In this document: positions 1 to 8,246 of the stretch, one piece after another
Layout: every line of letters begins with the position of its first letter
Position numbering within the stretch: the stretch's first letter is position 1
Assembly: GCA_018268755.1 (NCBI GenBank)
Contig: JAFDVW010000030.1
Span: 1-36,372, forward strand
Length of the DNA: 36,372 bases
Direction: 5' to 3'
DNA from: Acidobacteriota bacterium
GTDB taxonomy: Bacteria > Acidobacteriota > Terriglobia > Terriglobales > Acidobacteriaceae
Made by a program: the position numbers and the translations under genes
Notes under the pieces: model-generated
Seen by the model: only the letters and a program-made list of their open reading frames with translations
The model's database searches: none
What the model was told of the DNA's origin: nothing

Positions 1-2635
1 AGCTCTCATACAGGACGCCCAGCACGATGTAAACCGTGATGATGGCGGCCAAAATCAGCCAGGGCTCGCTGGAAAGAGAATTGCGGAAGGCCGCTGCCGT
101 GCCCTGGAAACTGGCATGAATGCTGGCCGGAAGGTTGATCTCGGCTTCCGCAGCCTCAATGGCGCGGGTGGCCTCGCCCAGCGAAACCCCCGGGGCCAGG
201 TTGAAGGAGAGAGTCACCGCCGGGAACTGGCCCTGATGATTGATGGCCAGGGAAGTGTTGGAGGTCTGGAAGTGGCTGAAGGCGGACAAGGGCACCTGCG
301 CGCCGCTGGAGGATTTCACGTAAATGTTGCGCAGGGAGTCCGGGTTCTGCTGGAAGTCGGGATGCACTTCCAGCACGACGTGATATTGGTTCAGCTGGGT
401 AAAAATGGTGGAGACCTGGCGCTGGCCGAAGGCGTCATACAGCGTGTTGTCGATGGCCTGGGGAAGAATGCCCAGGCGGGAGGCCGTGTCGCGGTCAATC
501 ACCAGCTCCACGCGCAGGCCGTTGAGCTGCTGGTCAGTGGCCACATCGCGCAGCTCGGGGGCGGCGCGCAGTTTTTCCAGCAGGCGTGGTGTCCATACGG
601 CCAGCTCCTGCGCGTCGGCGTCCTCCAGGGAGTACTGGAACTGGGTACGGCTGATGCGGTCTTCCACGGTGAGATCCTGCACCGGCTGCATGAACAGCGT
701 AATACCGTCGATCTTGTCCAACTCCGGCTGCAAGCGGCGGATGATCTCGGAGGCCGATGCGGCGCGCTCATCGCGGGGCTTCAGATTGATCTGGATGCGG
801 CCGCTGTTGGGGGTGGTGTTGGTGCCATCGATGCCGATGAAGGAAGAAAGGCTGGCCACATCTTTGTCTTTCAGGATGAGGCTGGCCAGCTTGGTCTGGC
901 GATCCTGCAAGGCGTTAAAAGAAATGTTCTCCGAAGCCTGGGAGATGCCCAGAATGACGCCGGTGTCCTGCACCGGGAAAAAACCCTTAGGCACGATCAC
1001 ATACAAAAACAAGGTGAGGGCCAGAGTGCCCAGGGTGACCAGCAGTGTGGTGGTCTGGAAGCGGAGCACGAATTTCAAGGTGCGGCCGTAGAACGCAATG
1101 ACCCGGTTATAGAAGTTTTCCGAGGCATGATAGAAGCGGCCACGCTCTTCCGGTTTCTGATGGCGCAGCAGCTTGGCGCACATCATGGGTGTCAGGGTGA
1201 GAGAAACCACCGCCGAGACCAGAATGGTGACGGCCAGGGTCACAGCAAATTCACGGAAGAGCCGGCCCACGATATCGCCCATGAAGAGCAGCGGGATGAG
1301 CACCGCGATCAGGGACACGGTGAGCGAGACGATGGTGAAGCCGATTTGTCCGGAGCCCTTCAAGGCCGCTTCCAACGGGGAGTCTCCCATCTCCAGGTAG
1401 CGGTCGATATTCTCGATCATGACGATGGCATCATCCACCACAAAGCCGGTGGAGATGGTCAAGGCCATCAAGGTGAGGTTGTTGAGGCTGTAACCCAGCA
1501 AATACATCACGCCGAAGGTGCCGATCAGGGACAGTGGCACCGCGATGCTGGGAATGACGGTCGCGGAAAGATTGCGCAGAAACAGAAAGATGACCAGGAC
1601 GACCAGAGCCACGGTCAGCATCAATTCAAACTGAACGTCCTTTACCGAGGCGCGGATGGTTTCGGTGCGGTCGGTGAGGATCTGCACTTTGACGGCGGAA
1701 GGCAGCGAGGACTGTAACTGGGGCAACAACGCCTTGATGCGGTCCGCCACGCTGATGATGTTGGCCCCGGGCTGGCGCTGGATGTTGACGATGACCGCGG
1801 GAGACTCATTCATCCACGCCGCCTGGCGGACATTCTCCGTGCCGTCGATGACGGAGGCGACATCCATTAAACGGACCGGCGCGCCATTGCGATAAGCGAT
1901 GACGATGGGGCGGTACTCGCCGCTGGAAAGCAGCTGATCGTTGGCCCCGATGGTGAAGGACTGGCGCGGTCCGTCCAGCACGCCCTTGGCCTGATCGACA
2001 TTGGCCTGGGTCAGCGCCGTGCGCAGGTCTTCCAGGCTCAGCCCGTAGGAAGCCAGCTGGGTGGGATTGGCCTGAATGCGCACCGCCGGCTTTTGTCCCC
2101 CACTAATCGAAACCAGTCCGACCCCTGGCAACTGGGAGATCTTCTGCGCCAGCGTGGTATCGGCGAGGTCTTGTACCTTGGGAAGGGGAAGGGTGTCGGA
2201 GGTGAGCGCGAGGGTAAGGATGGGCGCGTCCGCCGGGTTCACTTTGCTGTAGATGGGCGGATTGGGCAAGTCGCTGGGCAGATAAGTGGAGGCCGAGTTG
2301 ATGGCCGCCTGCACCTGCTGGACTTCGATATCAATGTTTTCATCCAGGTTGAATTGCAGGGTGATCAGCGAGCTTCCAAAGGAGCTGGTGGAAGTCATCT
2401 GGCTGAGGCCGGGGACCTGGCCGAACTGGCGCTCCAGGGGAGCGGTGACCGAGGAAGCCATGACTTCCGGGTCCGCGCCGGGATAGAAGGTCATCACCTG
2501 GATGGTGGGGTAGTCGACTTCGGGAAGGGCGGAGACGGGAAGCTGCCGGTAGGCGACCAGGCCGACCAGAACAATGCCCGCCATCAGTAGGGACGTGGCC
2601 ACCGGGCGGAGAATAAATAAACGCGAGGGGCTCAT
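1..2635 (-). CDS. RND multidrug efflux permease, MdtB/MdtC/AcrB type (C-terminus cut by window edge)
   Basis: Inner-membrane proton-driven pump of the hydrophobe/amphiphile efflux (HAE1) family. The ATG at 2635-2633 begins MSPSRLFILRPVATSLLMAG, the usual RND N-terminus with TM1. About 878 codons are present of an expected 1030-1060, so the last TM helices lie left of the window. A large periplasmic domain follows TM1. The TM segment around 1390-1440 contains the typical GFVVDDAIVMIENI stretch with the paired aspartates used in proton relay, and a second periplasmic loop follows. The start overlaps the adaptor stop by 4 bp (ATGA), so the two are translationally coupled. Family assignment is firm; the substrate cannot be read from sequence. 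No outer-membrane TolC-like gene lies to the right; one could lie beyond the left edge. Confidence 0.95.
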   Translation of the reverse strand, partial: MSPSRLFILRPVATSLLMAGIVLVGLVAYRQLPVSALPEVDYPTIQVMTFYPGADPEVMASSVTAPLERQFGQVPGLSQMTSTSSFGSSLITLQFNLDENIDIEVQQVQAAINSASTYLPSDLPNPPIYSKVNPADAPILTLALTSDTLPLPKVQDLADTTLAQKISQLPGVGLVSISGGQKPAVRIQANPTQLASYGLSLEDLRTALTQANVDQAKGVLDGPRQSFTIGANDQLLSSGEYRPIVIAYRNGAPVRLMDVASVIDGTENVRQAAWMNESPAVIVNIQRQPGANIISVADRIKALLPQLQSSLPSAVKVQILTDRTETIRASVKDVQFELMLTVALVVLVIFLFLRNLSATVIPSIAVPLSLIGTFGVMYLLGYSLNNLTLMALTISTGFVVDDAIVMIENIDRYLEMGDSPLEAALKGSGQIGFTIVSLTVSLIAVLIPLLFMGDIVGRLFREFAVTLAVTILVSAVVSLTLTPMMCAKLLRHQKPEERGRFYHASENFYNRVIAFYGRTLKFVLRFQTTTLLVTLGTLALTLFLYVIVPKGFFPVQDTGVILGISQASENISFNALQDRQTKLASLILKDKDVASLSSFIGIDGTNTTPNSGRIQINLKPRDERAASASEIIRRLQPELDKIDGITLFMQPVQDLTVEDRISRTQFQYSLEDADAQELAVWTPRLLEKLRAAPELRDVATDQQLNGLRVELVIDRDTASRLGILPQAIDNTLYDAFGQRQVSTIFTQLNQYHVVLEVHPDFQQNPDSLRNIYVKSSSGAQVPLSAFSHFQTSNTSLAINHQGQFPAVTLSFNLAPGVSLGEATRAIEAAEAEINLPASIHASFQGTAAAFRNSLSSEPWLILAAIITVYIVLGVLYES

Positions 2636-3858
2636 GAGGCAGGCGATCCTGCGGTCGCGTTGTTTCCGGAAGCTCCCGGGGTTTGCCGGCTGTGGCTGCC
2701 GGCGCGGGGCTGTACTTTGCTGCCGGCTTCCAATTTGTCCTGCCCCTCGGTGACTACCACCTCCTTGGGCGAGAGTCCTTCGGAGATAGCCGCAATATTG
2801 TTTTGAGTGACGGCCACGGTGACCGGCCTGACTTCCACGGTGTTGTCACTCTTCAGCACATAGACGAAATTGCCTTGCGGGCCGTGTTGAACGGCCGCCG
2901 CCGGGACCAGCGTGCTGTTCTTGCGCACTTCGAGTAAGAGGCGGATATTGACGAACTGGTTGGGCCAGAGCTGGTTGTCCTTGTTATCAAAGACCGCTTT
3001 GAGCTTGCCGGTGCCCGTCGTCTGGTCAATCTGGTTATCAATGGTGAGCAGCTTGCCGCTGGTCAGTTTGGTTTGGTCGTCCCGGCTGTAGGCGTCCACG
3101 GTCAGCGTGCCCTGGGCCATGCGATGGGCAACCACGGGCAGGTTGTCTTGGGGAAGGGTGAACAAGACCGCGATTGGTTGCAGCTGAGTAATGACGAGCA
3201 TGGGATTACTGTCGGAGGCGTGGACCATATTGCCGGAGTCGACCTGGCGCAAGCCCACTCTCCCGCTGATGGGTGCGGTGATGTGGCAATAGGAAATTTG
3301 CAGCTTGGCGTTGTCAATCTGGGCCTGGTCGGCGCGCACCGCACCTTCCAGCTGGTCGACCTGGGCTTTCTGGGTATCCACCTGCTGCTGCGACATGGCG
3401 CCCGATTCCTGCAGTAGGCCCTTGTAACGGTCGTAATTTACTTTGGCATCGCGCAACTGGGCCTGGTCGCGAAATAGCTGGGCTTCCATCTGGCTGAGCT
3501 GGACCTGATAGGGGCGGGGATCGATGATGGCCAGCAGGTCGCCCTTATTGACGAACTGGCCTTCGCGGAAGGCAATCTGCACCAGCTGCCCGTCGATACG
3601 ACTGCGCACATCCACGGTGTTATAGGCGGTGACCGATCCCAGGCCGCTGAGATAGATCGGCATATCGCGCTGTTCGGCCGTCGCCACCGTGACCTGGACA
3701 ATCTGCTGACCGCTGGCCCGCGCGGTGCTTTTGCCACCCGAGCCGGTACAGCCCGCGTTCAGGCCGAGGAGGGAGAGAAGGAGGAGCAGATTTGCCACGG
3801 GAAGGCGAAGTATTCTTGCCAAAAGAGAACAATTGCGGATGATGAACATGATCGACAC
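2632..3858 (-). CDS. RND efflux periplasmic adaptor (membrane fusion protein), lipoprotein, MdtA-like
   Basis: Links the RND permease to an outer-membrane channel. The predicted 408 aa protein has an N-terminal hydrophobic stretch ending in a lipobox (LNAGC, Cys37), so it is probably lipid-anchored. Then come the biotinyl-lipoyl-like half motif (VRSRIDGQLVQIAFREGQFV), a coiled-coil hairpin (about 125-185), the second lipoyl half (ITAPISGRVGLRQVDSGN) and a beta-barrel region. A low-complexity Ser/Gly/Ala tail ends the protein. The start is GTG at 3858, chosen because AGGA sits 8 nt upstream; an in-frame ATG at 3849 is the alternative but is farther from that site. First gene of a two-gene unit with the permease, overlapping it by 4 bp. 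Confidence 0.95.
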   Translation of the reverse strand: MSIMFIIRNCSLLARILRLPVANLLLLLSLLGLNAGCTGSGGKSTARASGQQIVQVTVATAEQRDMPIYLSGLGSVTAYNTVDVRSRIDGQLVQIAFREGQFVNKGDLLAIIDPRPYQVQLSQMEAQLFRDQAQLRDAKVNYDRYKGLLQESGAMSQQQVDTQKAQVDQLEGAVRADQAQIDNAKLQISYCHITAPISGRVGLRQVDSGNMVHASDSNPMLVITQLQPIAVLFTLPQDNLPVVAHRMAQGTLTVDAYSRDDQTKLTSGKLLTIDNQIDQTTGTGKLKAVFDNKDNQLWPNQFVNIRLLLEVRKNSTLVPAAAVQHGPQGNFVYVLKSDNTVEVRPVTVAVTQNNIAAISEGLSPKEVVVTEGQDKLEAGSKVQPRAGSHSRQTPGASGNNATAGSPAS

Positions 3859-4070
3859 GCAAACTTTCCTGGTGAATTCATGACTCGAGCCGACGGCCTA
3901 CTCGCACCAAAGAAAGACAGCTCCGATGGGTTGGACGTAGCCGTGAGTAAAACGGATATCCCGGTTCTTCCCCGCGGGAGAAAACCGCCCGACAAAATAT
4001 TATCAGGCACGTAAACATTGTGGCATGAGCACTTTCCCTTGGCTGGCTACTTTACAAAGTTTTACCTGCA

Positions 4071-4100
4071 TTGACTGTCTCTTTACCGGCAAACTTATAG
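4071..4100 (+). promoter_or_regulatory. Putative sigma70-type promoter for the DUF5666/TonB-receptor/VWA run
   Basis: TTGACT at 4071-4076 is followed after 18 nt by TTATAG at 4095-4100 (or CTTATA after 17 nt). It lies about 33 nt before the ATG at 4133, which has its own AAGGGG Shine-Dalgarno. The 274-bp gap 3859-4132 must also hold the promoter of the divergent efflux genes; on that strand a TGATAATAT extended -10-like sequence is visible near 4000-4010, with no convincing -35. Consensus match only. Confidence 0.45.
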
Positions 4101-4132
4101 CGAGGGTGTTTCAATAGAATAAGGGGAAACTT

Positions 4133-4786
4133 ATGCGTGCGATGCGAGTAGCAGGATTGTTACTAGCGTGTTACAGCGTTCTGGCCGTGGCGCAGGAGGC
4201 CGCGCCACCTGCCGGGCAGCAGACTCCGCCGCCCCCGGCGATGCGCCGGGAACACCGCGCTCCGGGCGTGGCCGGGACCATTACCGCCATCACCGGCCAG
4301 ACGATCTCCGTGAAAACCCGGGACGGGCAGACGGCGCAAGTCACGGTCAGCGATAAAACGGAGTATCGCAAGGGCCGCGACAGCGCCAAGCTCTCCGACC
4401 TGAAAATTGGCGACGAGATTTTTGTAAAAGCGCAGAAAGCGGAAGATGGTACCTGGCCGGCGGAAGTGATTGGAGTACGGCCCCCTGGCGCTCCCAGTAT
4501 GGGAGATTTCCGCGATGCGCTGGGCAAGAAGTTTATTCTGGGAGAAATTAAATCCATCCAAGGCCTGCAGCTGACTATCCTTCGTCCCGATGGTGTCGAG
4601 CAGACGATCGCCGTGGATGAAAGCACCTCCTTTCGCAAGGACGGCGAGAGTGTCACGCTGGCGGACTTTAAGGCCGGCGACCATGTTTTTGGCAGGGGCG
4701 AGTTGAAAAATGAGGTCTTTGTCCCCGTCGTTCTGAATTGGGGAGAACCACGTTTTATGGGCGGAACGGGCCAACCGCCAAAGTAA
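4133..4786 (+). CDS. Secreted DUF5666-type protein with two repeated beta domains
   Basis: A 217 aa protein with a signal peptide (AGLLLACYSVLAVAQ, cleavage near residue 21) and a Pro-rich linker. Two similar domains follow at about 47-115 and 135-202. Each has a G-x-I-x-x-I-x-G beta start, a run ending in T-x-(Y/F)-R-K, and a closing L-x-D-(L/F)-K-x-G-D segment (KLSDLKIGDEIFV; TLADFKAGDHVFG). This pattern matches my memory of DUF5666 (OB-like) proteins, which are periplasmic and of unknown function. AAGGGG precedes the ATG by 6 nt. It lies 45-57 nt upstream of the large TonB-dependent receptor on the same strand, so a joint transcript is likely. No catalytic residues are recognisable. Confidence 0.8.
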   Translation: MRAMRVAGLLLACYSVLAVAQEAAPPAGQQTPPPPAMRREHRAPGVAGTITAITGQTISVKTRDGQTAQVTVSDKTEYRKGRDSAKLSDLKIGDEIFVKAQKAEDGTWPAEVIGVRPPGAPSMGDFRDALGKKFILGEIKSIQGLQLTILRPDGVEQTIAVDESTSFRKDGESVTLADFKAGDHVFGRGELKNEVFVPVVLNWGEPRFMGGTGQPPK

Positions 4787-4843
4787 TGCCTGCGGTGGCA
4801 GCGAGAACATGATCCTTCCTTCAACAATTGGGTGAATCGGGAA

Positions 4844-7800
4844 ATGAATCCAGAGTTTCCATGGTGTCGCGCATTCGTGTACCCGCTACTGCGTGTTCTC
4901 ATGCAGTGGACCTGCCTGGCCGTGCTGTTGGTTTCCCTGGGCTGGGCGCAGACAAGCGCTCCCGAGACAGGAATTATTCGCGGACAGGTTAGGTCGGGCA
5001 ATACCCCGATTCCGGGCGCGACCGTGAGCGCTACCAACACGCTGACCGGGCAAAAGGCCGTTATCGCCAGCGACCTGGATGGTTCCTTCGTCCTGGTGGC
5101 GCCGGCCAACGGGCGCTATGTGGTCAAGGTGCAGATGCTGGGCTTTGCTCCGGCCACCGCCGAAGTGGTCATCAACGCCGCGAGCCTGGAAGTGAAGGTG
5201 GACCTGGATCTGGTGCTCTTGTCGCGCGCGCAGCAGTCCGCGTCTGCCCAGGCACAAGCCGGGCAACGCTGGGCCCAGGGGCTGGGCGCGGGAAACCGCA
5301 ATGGAGGCGGCTTCCAGAGTCTTTCCGTCACTCAGGGCGAGGGCGTCACCTCGCTGACCGGAAACGACGAAAACGCCGCCAGCCAGTTGGCCGGCATGTC
5401 CAGCAGCGCCACGGAATCGGTGGCGGTCTCCGGCAACACCACGAACCCATTTGGAAACATGAGTTCGGAAGAGCTGCGCGAGCGCTTCGAAGAGGCCCGC
5501 CAGCAGGCGGGCTTTGGCGGTGGCGGGTTCGGTGGGCCGGGGGGGCCAGGTGGCTTTGGTGGTCCGGGCGGCGGGGGACCTCCCATGATGATTGGCATGG
5601 GGCGAGGCCGCTTCAACTTTAATCGGCCCCATGGCATGGTGTATTACTCGGTGGGCGATTCGGCCCTGAACGCCGCGCCCTATGCCCTGAGGGGGACGTC
5701 CCAAAAACCTGGCTACGTGCAGCAGCGTTTTGGCGCGTCGCTGGGTGGACCGCTGAATATTCCCAAAATCTACAAGGGCGGCGACAAAACATTTTTCTTC
5801 GTCAACTACAACGGCTCGCGCAGCGAAAATCCCTTTGACGCGTTTGCCACGGTGCCCACGCTGGCGGAACGCAGCGGAGACTTTTCCAATTCGCTGTATG
5901 CCCGCACCGATAGCGGCGGAAACCGTTTGCCGGTGCAGCTGTATGATCCCAGCAGCGGCCTGCCGGTTGCGGGAAACAACCTGCAAACCGCCGGTCTGAC
6001 CCTGAGCCCCATTGCGCAGGGACTACTGCAATACATTCCTTTGCCGAACATTGCCGGGGCCTCCCCCGACACGCAGAATTTTCACTACGTGACCTCGGCC
6101 ACCAGCAATAGCGACGACCTCAACGTCCGCTTGAATCGTTCCCTGGGTGGAACGACTGCGGCGCCGGGTCCACGCCGCCTTCGCGGGCCGCAGAACAACC
6201 TGAGCTTCGGCTTTCACTACCATGGAGCGGAGTCCAATCTGACCAACGTCTTCTCCAGTGTGGGAGGAAAGACCACGGTCCGCAGCTTCGACATCCCGGT
6301 GGCGTACATTCGCAGCTTCGGCAAACTGACCAATGTCGCCCGCTTCGATTTCAATCGCAACCGCGCCCACACCCAGAATCTCTATGCGTTTTCCCAAAAC
6401 ATTGCCGGCAATCTGGGCATCGGTGGAGTTTCACAAGACCCCTTTGATTGGGGATTGCCCAACCTTTCTTTCAGCAACTTCGGCAGCCTGAGCGACACCA
6501 ACCCTTCGCTGGTGCGCAACCAGACCTATACCTTTTCCGACAGCCTGGTGTGGACGCACGGCAAGCACACCCTGCGCTGGGGCGGGGACTTCCGGCGCAT
6601 TCAGTTGAATACCGAGTCCAGCACCAATGCGCGCGGTACATTTGTCTTCACTGGACTGAACACCTCGAGCAACGGCGCCAGCGATACCGGCTTTGACCTG
6701 GCCGATTTTCTGCTCGGCTTGCCGCAGCAGACCAGCCTGCAGTGCAATCTGGCGGGAGCGCCGGCCTCCGATTGCGTCGCCGGCAACTATCACTTCCGGG
6801 GAAACTCCTGGGACCTGTTTGCACAGGATGAGTGGCGTCTGCGCGGCAATCTCACGCTAAACCTGGGATTGCGTTACGAATACGTCTCGCCCTTCAGCGA
6901 GCTGGACAATCGCATCGCCACCCTGGACATTGCGCCGCAATTTTTCACCGATCCCACGTTCTCCGGGGGCAGTGTGGTGGCGCAGGTGCTGCCGGGGGCA
7001 AGCGGTCCTTATCATGGCGGCTATCCCGATTCGCTGGTGCATCCCGACCGCAACAATTTTGCCCCGCGCATCGGCCTTGCCTGGAAACCGTGGAACAAAA
7101 CGGTGGTGCGCGCCGGCTACGGCATCAACTACAACACGACGGCGTATCAAAGCATGATTCAGAACCTGGCGTTCCAGCCGCCGTTTGCGCTGACCCAAAC
7201 CAACGTTCAGTCCGCGGTGGGCGGGCTGACTTTGCAGGATGGCTTTCCCGCCGCCGCCTTGGGACAGATCACCAATAACTTTGCCGTCGACCCCAACTAT
7301 CGTCTGGGTTATGTGCAAATGTGGAACCTGAATATTCAGCAGGAGATCCGCCCCACGCTCATCCTGAATGTGGATTACACCGGCACTAAAGGGACGCGGC
7401 TCGACATTCTGGAGGATCCCAACCGCCTGCCTTCCGGGATTCGCCTCAACGGGCAAGATGGCGTGCAGGACGTGAGCGCTTTCAACTGGGAGACTTCAGG
7501 AGCCAGCTCCCATGCCAGCGTGGGTTCGGTGCGGGTGCGGAAGCGGCTGCAGAATGGGTTTTCCGTAGGTGGACGCTATGTTTATGCCAAGGCGATCGAC
7601 GATGCTTCGTCGATCGGCGGCAGCGGCAACCTGGTGGCCCAGGACGCCTTCAATCTGGCCGCGGAACGCAGTCTGTCGAGCTTTGATCAGCGCCACAAGT
7701 TTACCGGCGACTATCTGCTGGAGCTGCCTTTTGGCCACGACAAGCGCTGGCTGAACCAGGCGGGACTCAAGCAGGCGATCCTCGGTGACTGGCAATGGAG

Positions 7801-8233
7801 TGGCAGCTGGACCATCGCTTCCGGCTCCCCCTTTACGCCACGGGTGCTGGGAAACTTCTATGACGTGAACCGCGGCACTAATGGCACGTTGCGCCCAGAC
7901 GTAGTACCCGGAGAATCGATTTCCCTCTCCAGCCCAAGCCGCAGCCAGTGGTTCAACACGGCGGCATTTGTGTCCCCTGCGGGGGATGCTTACGGTGATG
8001 CACGACGCAACAGCATCATTGGGCCGGGAAGCGTGTCGTTTGACATGGCCATCAACAAAGTGTTTCCCATGCGCGACAATCGCAACCTGGAGTTCCGCTT
8101 GCAGGCTTCCAATGTGTTCAACCATCCAAATTATGCATCCATTGACACCACCATCAATTCCCCCACCTATGGGCAGGTGGTGTCGGTGAGTTCCATGCGC
8201 ACCGTGCAGTTAACGGCGCGCTTCCGTTTCTAG
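4844..8233 (+). CDS. Oar-like TonB-dependent receptor with N-terminal carboxypeptidase-regulatory-like domain
   Basis: Large outer-membrane beta-barrel protein of the type greatly expanded in Acidobacteria; such proteins are thought to import large substrates or act in adhesion, and the ligand here is unknown. From ATG 4844 it is 1129 aa, with a signal peptide ending near LAVLLVSLGWAQ. A CarboxypepD_reg-like Ig-fold domain follows (about 43-125, with IPGATVSATNTLTGQ). Next comes a Ser/Thr/Gln-rich linker and a strongly Gly/Pro-rich stretch (about 225-250, encoded near 5512-5585). A plug-like region and a long barrel end in a terminal Phe (TARFRF), the usual outer-membrane assembly signal. ATG 4844 has GGTGA 8 nt upstream; an in-frame GTG at 4832 would add 4 residues but lacks a ribosome site. 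It is followed after 13 bp by the VWA gene. Confidence 0.92.
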   Translation: MNPEFPWCRAFVYPLLRVLMQWTCLAVLLVSLGWAQTSAPETGIIRGQVRSGNTPIPGATVSATNTLTGQKAVIASDLDGSFVLVAPANGRYVVKVQMLGFAPATAEVVINAASLEVKVDLDLVLLSRAQQSASAQAQAGQRWAQGLGAGNRNGGGFQSLSVTQGEGVTSLTGNDENAASQLAGMSSSATESVAVSGNTTNPFGNMSSEELRERFEEARQQAGFGGGGFGGPGGPGGFGGPGGGGPPMMIGMGRGRFNFNRPHGMVYYSVGDSALNAAPYALRGTSQKPGYVQQRFGASLGGPLNIPKIYKGGDKTFFFVNYNGSRSENPFDAFATVPTLAERSGDFSNSLYARTDSGGNRLPVQLYDPSSGLPVAGNNLQTAGLTLSPIAQGLLQYIPLPNIAGASPDTQNFHYVTSATSNSDDLNVRLNRSLGGTTAAPGPRRLRGPQNNLSFGFHYHGAESNLTNVFSSVGGKTTVRSFDIPVAYIRSFGKLTNVARFDFNRNRAHTQNLYAFSQNIAGNLGIGGVSQDPFDWGLPNLSFSNFGSLSDTNPSLVRNQTYTFSDSLVWTHGKHTLRWGGDFRRIQLNTESSTNARGTFVFTGLNTSSNGASDTGFDLADFLLGLPQQTSLQCNLAGAPASDCVAGNYHFRGNSWDLFAQDEWRLRGNLTLNLGLRYEYVSPFSELDNRIATLDIAPQFFTDPTFSGGSVVAQVLPGASGPYHGGYPDSLVHPDRNNFAPRIGLAWKPWNKTVVRAGYGINYNTTAYQSMIQNLAFQPPFALTQTNVQSAVGGLTLQDGFPAAALGQITNNFAVDPNYRLGYVQMWNLNIQQEIRPTLILNVDYTGTKGTRLDILEDPNRLPSGIRLNGQDGVQDVSAFNWETSGASSHASVGSVRVRKRLQNGFSVGGRYVYAKAIDDASSIGGSGNLVAQDAFNLAAERSLSSFDQRHKFTGDYLLELPFGHDKRWLNQAGLKQAILGDWQWSGSWTIASGSPFTPRVLGNFYDVNRGTNGTLRPDVVPGESISLSSPSRSQWFNTAAFVSPAGDAYGDARRNSIIGPGSVSFDMAINKVFPMRDNRNLEFRLQASNVFNHPNYASIDTTINSPTYGQVVSVSSMRTVQLTARFRF

Positions 8234-8246
8234 GGGCAGGAAGGTT

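Noticed and set aside
116..1717. A 533-codon open frame on the plus strand opposite the RND permease
   Set aside because: The permease on the other strand is unmistakable (start, TM motifs, conserved Asp pair); the plus-strand translation is low-complexity and has no homology that I can see.
4886..5986. A 366-codon minus-strand frame inside the TonB-receptor gene
   Set aside because: Antisense shadow of the receptor; no ribosome site and a composition typical of reversed coding DNA.
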